Shown here: piece by piece, positions 1 through 9,183 of the stretch
Position numbering within the stretch: position 1 is the first letter of the stretch
How the letters are laid out: every line of letters begins with the position of its first letter
NCBI GenBank assembly: GCA_947624665.1
Contig: CANQLK010000013.1
Span: 1 to 20,212 of the forward strand
From: Candidatus Gastranaerophilales bacterium
GTDB taxonomy: Bacteria > Cyanobacteriota > Vampirovibrionia > Gastranaerophilales > Gastranaerophilaceae
Reading direction: 5' to 3'
DNA length: 20,212 nucleotides
Made by a program: the position numbers and the translations under genes
Notes under the pieces: model-generated
Seen by the model: the letters and a program-made list of their open reading frames with translations, nothing else
Database searches by the model: none
What the model was told of the DNA's origin: nothing

Positions 1-329
1 CCTGCGGACTTACTCAAGGTGAATCTTTTGCACTTGCTACTCCCGTTATAGGTAGTGCAGTTGGCGGTATTGTTGATACCGTTAACAGAGACGGAAAAAC
101 AAACGGTATTTTAACTGATGCAGATAAACCGCTTTCTGCTGAAGGTCTTTATGAAGCTATGAAAAAAGGTTTGGATATCTACTTTAACGATAAAGAAAAA
201 TATAATTCTATGGTTAAAGATTCTATTGATGAAGATTTCAGTTGGATTCAGCCTAATCATCAAGGTCCTGTATTTGATTATTTAAAGTGCCTTGGGGTTG
301 ATACCGAAAAACTTCCGAATATAAAATAA
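1..329 (+). CDS. C-terminal fragment of a glycogen/starch-synthase-like glycosyltransferase
   Basis: The reading frame is open from the left edge (first full codon at 3) to TAA at 327-329, so only about 108 C-terminal residues are present. The fragment begins CGLTQGESFALATPVIGS and continues GGIVDTV. This matches the nucleotide-sugar-binding region of GT-B glycosyltransferases of the glycogen/starch synthase type (GT5, or related GT4), where a conserved E/G-L-x-Q segment is followed by a TPVI..GG..DTV segment. The end, with FSWIQP and then GPVFDYLKCLGV, also resembles the C-terminal helix of glycogen synthases. The likely role is ADP- or UDP-glucose-dependent alpha-glucan chain extension in the cytoplasm, which would fit the GH57 branching enzyme further right. 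The next gene starts 42 nt downstream on the same strand and no terminator is visible between them. Substrate specificity cannot be decided from the fragment. Confidence 0.7.
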   Translation, partial: CGLTQGESFALATPVIGSAVGGIVDTVNRDGKTNGILTDADKPLSAEGLYEAMKKGLDIYFNDKEKYNSMVKDSIDEDFSWIQPNHQGPVFDYLKCLGVDTEKLPNIK

Positions 330-371
330 AAAAATCTTGCACTGCGGATTAATATAAATTATCATATCAAT

Positions 372-2522
372 ATGGATGAAAATTATTCCAAACTTGTAGA
401 TATTGCTTATAACATGCATGTTTCAGGAAAATTCGATGAGGCTAAATCTGTTTATGAAAAGCTTCTTTCCATCAATCCTGATGATTTGGATGTTAAAAAT
501 TTGTATGCGCAGCTTAATGTTTCGTTAAAAAATTATGATATTGCCATAAAGCTTTTTAACGAAGTATACGAAAAAACAAAGATTAAAGATATTCTTATAA
601 ATCTTTCAAAGCTGTACTTTAGTATTCAAGACTATGATAACGTTATTTCCACTTTAAATCGTATAGATTCAAATGATGTTTCAGCAAAAAAAATATTAGC
701 ATTAACATACAATAAAATCGGTAATATTAACAAGGCGATTGAGCTGTATTTAGAATTATATGCCCAAGGTCAAACTGATTTATCCGATTTATTAAATCTT
801 TCTGTTTTATATAAAAACTTAAACGATTACGAAAATTCCCTTAAATATGCTCTGTTGGGTTTAGAGAAAAATAATACCGATTATGAAACAAATATGCATA
901 TTGCCTCTTTGTACTCCGATATGAATAATATCGAAAAAGAGCTTGAATTCTTATTAAATGCGTCAAAAATAAATGCAGATATTAATTTATTTTACCGTAT
1001 AGGAATTATATATAAGAAATTAAAAAATGATGAAATGGCAATTAAGTATTTTAACGCTATTTTGTCCGTTGATCCAGATAATAAAAATGCTTTATCAAAT
1101 ATAGCTGTTATTTATCAAAATCATGATAAAAAAGTCACGGTGGAGATATTTAAAAAATTAATTAATAAATATCCCAATGATGTTGATTTAATAACTCAAA
1201 TATATATAGTTTACGTTAAAATGCTAGATTTCCAAAATGCAAATGAAGCTGCTAAAATTCTTTATAATTTATGTCCGGAAAATAAAGTTTATGTGACATT
1301 TCTTGCAGATTCATATTTTAGTTTAAAAGATTTTGATAAGGCGCTTGAATTATATAAGAAAGTATTGGAACAAGATGATAATGATTTATATATCAATATG
1401 CAAATTGCCTATATATTATCAATTAAAGGACTTTCCGTTGAAGCAGCAAAAATATTTTCAAAGTTCAAGGATAAAAATGTTTTTAATCAGGATTATTTGT
1501 TTTTTAATTTAAGAGAAAAAAATCTTCAAGAAGTTCGGGAATTTTTGTATATTCATTTAAACGAAAAAAAGTCTGTTGTTGGCGATGAGGATAAGAAAAA
1601 TTTATTCATATATAAAATTGCAAAAAATAAAGATTATTCATTTCGAGAAGAAGATTTAAAGAAATATGATGATAATTACAAATCGCCGTGGGATTTAAAA
1701 GTTGATGTTTTCAGAAAAAAAGCATGGCATTTTAATGACATTTCAGGAAAGAGAGTTCTTATATATTCCAATAACGGTGCCGGTGATTTAATAATGTTTT
1801 CAAGATATATTCCCGAGGTTCAAAAAGCAGCGTCGGAAGTTATTCTTGATATTCCGCAGTCCTTGATTGATTTATATAAATTTAATTTCCCCAATTTAAA
1901 AATATATAAATCCGACGAAAATATTGATGAAAGCAGTTATGATTATGCGACAAGCTTCTTTTCGCTTCTGTGTAATTTAAATATTGATTTAAAAAAGATT
2001 AATACTCCCGATTATTATTTAAAAGTTGATGATAAATCAGTAAAATCCGTATCGGAATTAGAAATTTTTAAAACAAATAAAAAGAAAATCGGAATATTTT
2101 GGCAGGGAAATCCCTTGATAATGACTGATCGCTCTATTCCGTTAAAAGAATTAGTTCCGCTTTTTGAAATTAATAATACTCAAATATATTCATTTCAGTT
2201 AACTGATTTTGACATTGAGTCCGAAAAATTGAAAAAAGAATTACCGATTATTGATTTAATACCATACATACACAGTTATAACGATACGGCCGCAATATTA
2301 AAGAATATGGATTTGCTTATTAGTATAGATACTTCTATAATGAATTTAGCGGGAGCTTTAGGTGTGAATACTTATTTACTTTTAAATTATGCTTCCGAGT
2401 GGCGTTGGTTTTATGATACCGAAAAAACCCCATGGTATAACAGTGTCAAAATCTTTAAACAAAAGAAGCCGGGTGATTGGACTGAAGTTATAAAAAGAAT
2501 AAAAAATGAACTCACAATATAA
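372..2522 (+). CDS. TPR-repeat protein with C-terminal GT9-like glycosyltransferase domain (paralog 1)
   Basis: This 716-residue protein has no signal peptide. Residues 1 to about 400 are tetratricopeptide repeats, with recurring A..L/Y..L..NP spacing every 34 residues or so. From about 458 to the end lies a GT-B-like domain related to heptosyltransferase/GT9-type domains fused to TPRs: GKRVLIYSNNGAGD, then KKIGIFWQGN, then ISIDTSIMNLAGALG, then a WRWFYD..TPWY segment. The family is expected to transfer a sugar to a protein or glycan, with the TPRs recruiting the acceptor; the actual substrate is unknown. In this copy the position that is usually His in the (V/I)D(T/S)..(H)(L/M)AGA motif is Asn658, so catalysis may be altered. 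No clear Shine-Dalgarno precedes the ATG. The 3' end overlaps the next paralog by 17 nt, suggesting co-translation from one mRNA. Confidence 0.8.
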   Translation: MDENYSKLVDIAYNMHVSGKFDEAKSVYEKLLSINPDDLDVKNLYAQLNVSLKNYDIAIKLFNEVYEKTKIKDILINLSKLYFSIQDYDNVISTLNRIDSNDVSAKKILALTYNKIGNINKAIELYLELYAQGQTDLSDLLNLSVLYKNLNDYENSLKYALLGLEKNNTDYETNMHIASLYSDMNNIEKELEFLLNASKINADINLFYRIGIIYKKLKNDEMAIKYFNAILSVDPDNKNALSNIAVIYQNHDKKVTVEIFKKLINKYPNDVDLITQIYIVYVKMLDFQNANEAAKILYNLCPENKVYVTFLADSYFSLKDFDKALELYKKVLEQDDNDLYINMQIAYILSIKGLSVEAAKIFSKFKDKNVFNQDYLFFNLREKNLQEVREFLYIHLNEKKSVVGDEDKKNLFIYKIAKNKDYSFREEDLKKYDDNYKSPWDLKVDVFRKKAWHFNDISGKRVLIYSNNGAGDLIMFSRYIPEVQKAASEVILDIPQSLIDLYKFNFPNLKIYKSDENIDESSYDYATSFFSLLCNLNIDLKKINTPDYYLKVDDKSVKSVSELEIFKTNKKKIGIFWQGNPLIMTDRSIPLKELVPLFEINNTQIYSFQLTDFDIESEKLKKELPIIDLIPYIHSYNDTAAILKNMDLLISIDTSIMNLAGALGVNTYLLLNYASEWRWFYDTEKTPWYNSVKIFKQKKPGDWTEVIKRIKNELTI

Positions 2523-4518
2523 AGAACTTTCGGATAAAGCATATTCTCTTCATTGTTCAAATCATTTGGATGATGCTGAAAAGATATATATAGAATTACT
2601 CAATGAAAATCCAAATGATGTAAATATATTAAATCTATTGGGATTATTGTACCTCTCAAAGCAAAAATTCGATATTGCCATAACTTATTTAACCAGAGCA
2701 TTAGTATTAAAAAAAGATGTATATGTCGCTGCAAATTTGGGTAAAGCATATTTTATGAATAATCAAGCGGAATATGCCGTAAGAATATATAATTCCGCAT
2801 TAGAAATTGAAGAAAACGATGATTTATATTATTCTCTGGCAATAGCTTATAAGAAGTTGAAAGATTATGAAAATGCAATAAAATCTTATAAAAATGCATT
2901 AAGAATTAATCCCGAGAAATATAATGCTCTATATAATCTTGCCAATTTATATAACGAACTGGAGGATACGGATAATGCCGTGCTATATGCTGAAAAAGCT
3001 TTAGCGATTAACGGAAACGACGAAAATTTGTACGTATTGCTATCGGGGTGTTATGAGAACAAAAATGATTACGATAATGCCGTTTATATGCTTCAAAAAG
3101 CGGTATTGTTAAATCCAAAAAACAACCTGTATTTTTATAATTTAGGGGTATTATTTTCTAAATTAAATCAGGATGATAATGCAATAAATGCATATTTAAG
3201 GTCGATTCAACTAAATTCTCGGCATATAGAATCTTATGTAAATATTTCCGCTATTTACAGGAATTCTGATAAAAACATAGCATTAGAATACTTAGAAAAA
3301 GCATATAATATCAATCCCGAGGCTCAAAATGTACTGCTTGGACTTGCGCAGATATATAAAGATTTCTGTGAAAATAAAAAGAGTATTTCTTATTTGGAAA
3401 AAATTATTATTAATAATAAAAACAATGCAGAGGCATATTCTCTTTTAGGCGCAAATTATATGGATATTGCAGATTATGAAAAAGCTTTGGATTGTTATAA
3501 TAAAGCAGCAGCCATATCACCAAAAAATAATAATTATCTGCACGGGAAAGCTATTGCATTAAAATATTTAGGAAGTGTCGGCGAGTGCAAGAGTATTCTT
3601 GAAAATATTGTCAGAAATGACAAAAATCAGACCCAAAGCTCTATTGCACTTGGAATGATATATCTGTCAGAAGGTGATTTCTATAACGGAATGCGGTTAT
3701 ACAGAATGCGTTCCTACGAAAGTAAGTTAAAAACTGTTTTTAAAGATAAAATTTGGGATGAAAATATTGATATAACGGGCAAAAACATTCTTGTATATTC
3801 AGATTGCGGACTGGGGGATACGATTATGTTTGCGAGATATTTGCCCGAACTGTCTAAAAAAGTAAACAATATAACGCTGCAAACCGATAAAGAGCTTGTA
3901 AAAATTTTAAAAGATTCTTTCCCCGAAATTAATATCATATCAAAAGGTATAATGCCGCCTGATTACGATTTCGTTATACCGATGATGGATTTATCATTGG
4001 CATTAAAAAAAGATTTTAGTGATATTCCTTTTAAAGATTCTTATTTAAAAGTTGAAGATGATAAAAGATTTGATAATCTTGAAATATTAAAAACTCAAAA
4101 GAAGAGAATAGGTTTATTTTGGCAGGGGAATAAACATATTTTAAAAAACAGGTCAATAAGTTTTGAATTAATCAGCCGTTTTTTTGAAAATAAAAATATC
4201 AATTTTTACTCTTTTCAAATTGATGTTGAAGCTAAAGAGTCAGAGAACTTTTATAATCTGAAAAAATACATAAAAGATTATTCTGATACGGCATTATTGC
4301 TGAACAAAATGGATTTGTTAATAACCGTAGATTCATCAATAGTTCACATGGCAGGAGCTATAGGTAAAAGAACATATTTAATACTTCCTTGTACAGCCGA
4401 ATGGAGATGGTTTAAGGATGAAAAAAATACACTATGGTATAATAGTGTTGAACTTTTCAGGCAAAAAAATTCAAATGATGCCGGTGGTGTTATAGACAGA
4501 ATTAAAGATAAGATATGA
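2506..4518 (+). CDS. TPR-repeat protein with C-terminal GT9-like glycosyltransferase domain (paralog 2)
   Basis: This 670-residue protein is a paralog of the gene before it. TPR repeats fill residues 1 to about 395, with clear repeats such as YENAIKSYKNALRINPEKYN. The GT-B-like domain starts near residue 425 (GKNILVYSDCGLGD) and continues through RIGLFWQGN and TVDSSIVHMAGAIG to WRWFKDE and LWYNSVELFRQ. Unlike paralog 1 it keeps the conserved His (His614) in the VD-S/T-x-x-H-M-A-G-A motif, so this copy looks like the more intact enzyme. The ATG lies inside the end of paralog 1 (17-nt overlap), and the stop overlaps the rlmD start as ATGA, so the three genes are probably translationally coupled. 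The likely role is cytoplasmic protein or envelope glycosylation, by family resemblance only. No acceptor can be named from the sequence. Confidence 0.8.
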   Translation: MNSQYKELSDKAYSLHCSNHLDDAEKIYIELLNENPNDVNILNLLGLLYLSKQKFDIAITYLTRALVLKKDVYVAANLGKAYFMNNQAEYAVRIYNSALEIEENDDLYYSLAIAYKKLKDYENAIKSYKNALRINPEKYNALYNLANLYNELEDTDNAVLYAEKALAINGNDENLYVLLSGCYENKNDYDNAVYMLQKAVLLNPKNNLYFYNLGVLFSKLNQDDNAINAYLRSIQLNSRHIESYVNISAIYRNSDKNIALEYLEKAYNINPEAQNVLLGLAQIYKDFCENKKSISYLEKIIINNKNNAEAYSLLGANYMDIADYEKALDCYNKAAAISPKNNNYLHGKAIALKYLGSVGECKSILENIVRNDKNQTQSSIALGMIYLSEGDFYNGMRLYRMRSYESKLKTVFKDKIWDENIDITGKNILVYSDCGLGDTIMFARYLPELSKKVNNITLQTDKELVKILKDSFPEINIISKGIMPPDYDFVIPMMDLSLALKKDFSDIPFKDSYLKVEDDKRFDNLEILKTQKKRIGLFWQGNKHILKNRSISFELISRFFENKNINFYSFQIDVEAKESENFYNLKKYIKDYSDTALLLNKMDLLITVDSSIVHMAGAIGKRTYLILPCTAEWRWFKDEKNTLWYNSVELFRQKNSNDAGGVIDRIKDKI

Positions 4519-5879
4519 AATCAGAAAATGAATATATTGTTAAAACTGAAAAAATGATAAATGAAGGCAAAGGACTTGCAAAAATAAACGGTTTGCCTGT
4601 CTTTATTGATGGCGCATGCACGGGTGATGAACTAAAAATAAAAATAAACAAAATTAATAAAAGCTATCTTTCTGCTGAAATTATTGATATAATAGTTCCT
4701 TCTCCATACAGAATAAAACCGAAATGTGCCTTAAGCAAAGTATGCGGGAGCTGTAATTGGCAGCATATCGATTATTCTCGGCAATTAATCGAGAAACGTA
4801 ACATTCTCGAAGAAACATTGCAAAATATTGCAGGTATATCGATAAAAGCTGAAGATACGATTGAATCACCAAAAGTCTACGAGTACAGATGTAAGGTTCA
4901 AATGCCTGTTGCGCAGACAAAAGTTTCCAAACGTATTTTAAGCGGATATTATAAAAAAAATTCGCACGAACTTGTTAATATTAAGTACTGCCCTATGCAA
5001 TGCCAATTAATTAATGATATTAACGAATATATAAAAAATAATATAAAAGAATTCAATATTGACGGATATTCGGAAGAAAATCATAAGGGATTATTAAGGC
5101 ACATTATATACAGAATATCGTCTGATAATAAAAGTTTGCTTATTATTTTTGTTTTAAACAGCGATTGTATTTCAAAGGAAGTTAAAATATTTTCGGAGAA
5201 ATTAAAGGAAGAATTTCAGGAAATTATCGGAATTTGTGCAAATTTTAATACTAAGAAAACAAATGTTATTCTTGGGAACGTAACTGAAAAAATAGTCGGA
5301 AATGATTATTATATTGAGAAATTAAATGGTATAAGCTACAGAGTCAGTGCAGGCAGTTTTTTTCAGGTCAATCCTTATTGTGCGGAACTGATTTTTGAGA
5401 AGGTAAAAAAATTAATATCCGAAAGGATATCAAATCCATCAATATTAGATGCATATTCAGGTGTTTCAAGCTTTGGAATTTGGTTAAGCGAAATTGCATC
5501 AAATGTTGTTTCTGTTGAAACGGTAAAAAGTGCATCAGAAGATGCTTTATATAATGTAAAAATCAATAATATAACCAATTTACAGGTTATAAACGGAGAA
5601 GCTGAAAAAATCTTTTCAGATTTAATAAATAAAAAAATGCAGTTTGATGTAAGTGTTATAGACCCTCCGAGAAAAGGCTGCGACCAAAAATCATTGGAAA
5701 CACTGGTTAAATTAACAAAAAATTATATTGTTTATATAAGCTGTAACCCTGCAACATTGGCACGTGATATAAAAATATTATCTGATTACGGATATATTCC
5801 GGAGTACGTTCAACCTGCCGACATGTTTCCTAATACAGCACACATTGAAACAATAGCCTTATTAAAAAAATCCGATTAG
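4515..5879 (+). CDS. rlmD: 23S rRNA (uracil-C5)-methyltransferase, RlmD/RumA family
   Basis: The 454-residue protein has the full RumA-type architecture. An N-terminal TRAM domain covers about residues 6-62. A [4Fe-4S] site follows with Cys71, Cys77 and Cys80 (C-x5-C-x2-C) and Cys159 in KYCPMQC. The Rossmann methyltransferase has motif I LDAYSGVSSFG at 311-321, DPPRKGC at 383-389, nucleophile Cys410 in SCNPATLARDI and general base Glu445 in HIETIALL. The family uses S-adenosylmethionine to methylate uracil C5 in 23S rRNA (U1939 in E. coli; some Gram-positive enzymes also modify U747). Which site is used here cannot be told from the sequence. The start overlaps the upstream stop (ATGA). The stop shares four bases with the convergent pcrA stop, so no terminator fits between the two genes. 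Confidence 0.9.
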   Translation: MKSENEYIVKTEKMINEGKGLAKINGLPVFIDGACTGDELKIKINKINKSYLSAEIIDIIVPSPYRIKPKCALSKVCGSCNWQHIDYSRQLIEKRNILEETLQNIAGISIKAEDTIESPKVYEYRCKVQMPVAQTKVSKRILSGYYKKNSHELVNIKYCPMQCQLINDINEYIKNNIKEFNIDGYSEENHKGLLRHIIYRISSDNKSLLIIFVLNSDCISKEVKIFSEKLKEEFQEIIGICANFNTKKTNVILGNVTEKIVGNDYYIEKLNGISYRVSAGSFFQVNPYCAELIFEKVKKLISERISNPSILDAYSGVSSFGIWLSEIASNVVSVETVKSASEDALYNVKINNITNLQVINGEAEKIFSDLINKKMQFDVSVIDPPRKGCDQKSLETLVKLTKNYIVYISCNPATLARDIKILSDYGYIPEYVQPADMFPNTAHIETIALLKKSD

Positions 5880-8353
5880 AATTTTTTTAATTGAGCAAAA
5901 GATAAATCAAGTGCTTTTTGACCGAATTTTCCGAAGTCAACAATAATCATGGATGATGAGCCTACTGTTTTTATATCAGTAACTTTACCTATGCCGAATT
6001 TCGAATGAAAGACTCTATCTCCTGTATTATAAATAGTGTTTTCACTATTGTTTGAACTTCCCGTATGAATATTTTCGGGTGAAGAAGATTCTTTTTGCTT
6101 GATTTCCATAAGCTTCTTTTTTATGGGATTATTTTCAAGGAGGTTTTTTATTTTTTCTTCATCATTTTTCTGGCGTTCTTGTTTTATTTCGTCATGATTT
6201 TTACTTTTAATAACGAAACTTGTATTGTGCTGTATTTGCTTTTTGGGCGCAATAAAGTTTTTACCGAATGATGAAACCGATTTAATACTGCCGTCAGAAT
6301 TTTCCGAGATATGAGTTGATTTTATTGTTGCTACTGCTTTTTTGAACGTATAGCCGTCATTATGGTCTGAAGATTGAATATAGTCTGATTCTTCAGAATC
6401 TATAAGTGAAGCAGGGATTTCGGAAATAAATCTGCTTGGATTATAGTATTTATAATCACCCCACATTTTTCTGCGTTTTGCGCAGCTTAAATACAGGTTG
6501 TTTTTAGCTCTTGTTATACCGACATACATAAGCCGTCTTTCTTCTTCCATTTCCGTAGGCGAATCTAAAGAGCGATTATGCGGAAAAATTCCTTCCTCAA
6601 GACCGGATAAAAATACGGTATCAAATTCAAGACCTTTTGCACTGTGTAAAGTCATTAAAGTAAGAGTATCAGTATCATCAGTATAGGAATCGGCATCGCT
6701 GACAAGTGAAACCTGTGATAAAAATTCACCTAAAATATCTTCATCCGTAGGAGTAAATTCTTTTGCAACATTTATAAATTCTTGCAGGTTATCAATTCGG
6801 CTTTCTGCGGTTGTTTCATCTTCCGTTTCTTTTATTTCGGCGATATAACCTGATTTCTCAAGCACATACCCGACGAATGCAGGCAAATCCATTTTGTTAT
6901 ATGCATTTTTAAAATCGATAATTAAATCATAAAATGCTTTTAGTTTGATTTTAACAGCAGAAGTAAAGTCATCATAATTTTCTACTTCTGAAAGTACACT
7001 CATAAAAGGTTGATTTAATGATTCGGATAATTCAAGAAGTTTAGACAAAGTTGCACTACCTATTGCACGTTTTGGAACATTAATTATTCTTCTTAAACTT
7101 TGTGAATCCTGTGGATTATAAATAAGTTTTAAATATGCAGTTAAATCTTTGATTTCTTTTCTGTCATAGAATTTAAGCCCACCTATGACTTTATATGGAA
7201 GGTTATTAGCCATACAAGCTTCTTCTATAGCTCTTGACTGGGAATTAGTTCTGTATAAAACAGCTATATTTGATAATGGTTTAGAAACGTTAAGCCGTTT
7301 TACCTCTCTAACAAGGTGAAGAGCTTCATCTGCTTCATCATTTGCATAATAAAGAGAAAGTTTTTGACCTTTACCCAAATTTGAATATAAATTTTTACTT
7401 ATTCTTTGTTTATTGTTGCAAATTACACTGTTTGCAGCATCAAGAATGGTTTCAGCGGAACGGTAATTTTGTTCCAATTTAATTAAATGCGTTTTTTTGA
7501 ATTCTGATTGTAAGTTAAGTATAATCCTATAATCCGCACCTCTCCAACTGTATATGGACTGGTCGACATCACCTACAACGCATAAGCTTTTTTCTTCGGG
7601 GATTTCATCTTCCGATTTATTATTTGAATACATCGCTTTTATCATTTTATACTGGCATATATTTGTGTCCTGAAACTCATCAACCAAAATGTGTTTAAAC
7701 CTGTTAAAATATTTTTCTCTGACTGTTTGGGATTGTTCAAGTAATTTGACCGCCATGACAAGCATGTCATCAAAATCAAGAGCATTATTTAAACGAAGCT
7801 GTTTTTGATATTCAAGGAAAATTTGAGCATATTTTTCGGTTCTAAAATCTCTGGCTCTTGTGGCATAAGTGTATGCATCGTACATTTTGTTTTTAGCGTT
7901 GGAAATAATTGTTTTTAACAGCTTTGGCTGATATATTTTCTCATCTAAATTACATTTTTTTATTGCATTTTTTAAGATGGTATTTGAATCAGTATCATCA
8001 TAAATAACAAACTTGTTATCGTATGTATTACCGTCTTCATCCTTATATTCCGAGATATCGGAACGGAGAATTCTGGAAGAAATGGAGTGAAAAGTACCAA
8101 TCCACATTTTTTTAGCTTTATCTTCACCTACCATTTTGGATAAACGTTCAAGCATTTCTTTAGCGGCTTTATTTGTAAATGTAACCGCAAGAATTTGATA
8201 AGGTGAAACACCATGTTGAATAAGATTAGCAATTCTGGTCGTTAATACTTTAGTTTTACCGCAGCCGGCACCTGCAAGAACAAGTATAGTACCTCTTTCT
8301 TGAAGTACCGCCTCTTTTTGTTCTCTGTTTAATCCCTCTGTTATCTCTGCCAT
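5876..8353 (-). CDS. pcrA: ATP-dependent 3'-5' DNA helicase, PcrA/UvrD family
   Basis: This 825-residue superfamily 1A helicase has all hallmark motifs: the Q-motif region LNREQKEAV, Walker A AGAGCGKT at 27-34, motif Ia TFTNKAAKEM, motif II LVDEFQDTN at 223-231, motif III GDVDQSIYSWRGA at 261-273, motif IV-type EQNYRS, motif V TLHSAKGLEFD and motif VI RRLMYVGITRA. The last 55 residues or so (GDRVFHSKFGIGKV onward) match the C-terminal Tudor-like domain of PcrA/UvrD that contacts RNA polymerase, so roles in nucleotide excision repair, replication and transcription-coupled repair are expected. Position 31 of the P-loop is Cys where Ser is usual in this family. Start ATG is at 8353-8351 and no strong Shine-Dalgarno is seen. 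The gene is divergent from the DprA-like gene and converges on rlmD with a 4-nt overlap. Confidence 0.93.
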   Translation of the reverse strand: MAEITEGLNREQKEAVLQERGTILVLAGAGCGKTKVLTTRIANLIQHGVSPYQILAVTFTNKAAKEMLERLSKMVGEDKAKKMWIGTFHSISSRILRSDISEYKDEDGNTYDNKFVIYDDTDSNTILKNAIKKCNLDEKIYQPKLLKTIISNAKNKMYDAYTYATRARDFRTEKYAQIFLEYQKQLRLNNALDFDDMLVMAVKLLEQSQTVREKYFNRFKHILVDEFQDTNICQYKMIKAMYSNNKSEDEIPEEKSLCVVGDVDQSIYSWRGADYRIILNLQSEFKKTHLIKLEQNYRSAETILDAANSVICNNKQRISKNLYSNLGKGQKLSLYYANDEADEALHLVREVKRLNVSKPLSNIAVLYRTNSQSRAIEEACMANNLPYKVIGGLKFYDRKEIKDLTAYLKLIYNPQDSQSLRRIINVPKRAIGSATLSKLLELSESLNQPFMSVLSEVENYDDFTSAVKIKLKAFYDLIIDFKNAYNKMDLPAFVGYVLEKSGYIAEIKETEDETTAESRIDNLQEFINVAKEFTPTDEDILGEFLSQVSLVSDADSYTDDTDTLTLMTLHSAKGLEFDTVFLSGLEEGIFPHNRSLDSPTEMEEERRLMYVGITRAKNNLYLSCAKRRKMWGDYKYYNPSRFISEIPASLIDSEESDYIQSSDHNDGYTFKKAVATIKSTHISENSDGSIKSVSSFGKNFIAPKKQIQHNTSFVIKSKNHDEIKQERQKNDEEKIKNLLENNPIKKKLMEIKQKESSSPENIHTGSSNNSENTIYNTGDRVFHSKFGIGKVTDIKTVGSSSMIIVDFGKFGQKALDLSFAQLKKF

Positions 8354-8502
8354 AAATTTACTAAAAAATATTTACAGTAATAATATAATATAAAAAAAAT
8401 TCTTAAAACAGTTTTTTTTTTAAATATTAAAAAGTAGCTTTTTTTTTTTGAAAAATGTGGTATTATTAATATATTATATTAGTAAAATAAATAAGGAAAT
8501 AT
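8354..8502. promoter_or_regulatory. Divergent intergenic region between pcrA and the DprA-like gene, with long A/T tracts
   Basis: This 149-nt region is almost pure A/T, with homopolymer runs of about 10 T near 8412-8421 and 8440-8449. For the rightward gene a candidate sigma70-type promoter is TTGAAA at 8448-8453 and TATTAT at 8472-8477 (18-nt spacing), followed by AAGGA about 7 nt before the ATG at 8503. The leftward pcrA promoter must also lie here, but no hexamer pair is convincing. Homopolymer runs of this length could cause phase-like length variation; that is speculative. Confidence 0.4.
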
Positions 8503-9063
8503 ATGTCAGACGAGAATAAAAATGAGCAGCAGATAATGGTTCCAATGGACGATATGGATACCGTTGAAACAACTGATTCTCATACTCTTGATGCATTGGC
8601 AATGGAACTGGCAACAATACAACAGTCAGCAAAAAAGGTTGCAATTATTGGCAGCCGAAACTTGCCGATTACTCATCAACAAATAATAGAAATTTTATCT
8701 TATGCATTGGTAATACAAGGAAATACCGTTATAACTTCAGGTGGTTCAAGCGGAACAAACGCTGCGGCAATCAGAGGCGCAATGAAGGCAAATCCCGATA
8801 AATTAAGGATTATTCTTCCGCAAACCATTGGACAACAGCCGTCTGACGTGCAAGATCAGTTGATAGGTGTTCCTAATATCATAGAACATCCTGACAGATC
8901 CATGATGACTTTGGCTGATGCCAGCCGTATTTGTAACAGAGAAATCATTGATGAATGTCAACAGTTGATTTGTTTCCTATCTCATACTTCAAATACGCTT
9001 CATAAAGCAATTCAACATGCAGAAGATTCGCATAAAGTTGTTACGGCTTTCTATTTAGACTAA
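8503..9063 (+). CDS. DprA/Smf-like Rossmann-fold protein (cyanobacterial 'DNA recombination-mediator protein A' type)
   Basis: This 186-residue protein has an acidic, Met/Gln-rich N-terminal tail (residues 1-35) and a single Rossmann/LOG-like domain. The domain has KKVAIIGSRNLP at 44-55 and TSGGSSGTNAAAIRGA at 78-93, which resemble the nucleotide/ssDNA-binding loops of DprA (GSR and SGGA..GID). It lacks the SAM and winged-helix domains of full DprA, which is usually about 300 residues or longer. Proteins of this size and motif pattern are annotated as DNA recombination-mediator protein A in cyanobacteria. Loading of RecA onto ssDNA is the implied activity, but it is not demonstrated for this short form. 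A nucleotide- or metabolite-binding LOG-like role is an alternative. The start is supported by AAGGA 7 nt upstream. There is no obvious downstream terminator. Confidence 0.65.
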   Translation: MSDENKNEQQIMVPMDDMDTVETTDSHTLDALAMELATIQQSAKKVAIIGSRNLPITHQQIIEILSYALVIQGNTVITSGGSSGTNAAAIRGAMKANPDKLRIILPQTIGQQPSDVQDQLIGVPNIIEHPDRSMMTLADASRICNREIIDECQQLICFLSHTSNTLHKAIQHAEDSHKVVTAFYLD

Positions 9064-9183
9064 AATTATTTGATTTAATTTCTATTTTTTATAAAAAATT
9101 TAATAAAGTTTAATATACTTTTTTCTATTATTTTTTATAGTTATATTTCAATCTTGGAAAAACTCTTAAATAAAGATTATGTA

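Noticed and set aside
3714..3938. Antisense frame within TPR-glycosyltransferase paralog 2, and similar opposite-strand frames inside other genes
   Set aside because: They lie wholly inside well-supported genes, have no ribosome binding sites and show no domain features.
9064..9183. Possible terminator or short gene between the DprA-like gene and the FAD gene
   Set aside because: Only an A/T palindrome (TTTTTTATAAAAAA) is present; no G/C-containing stem and no credible short coding frame.
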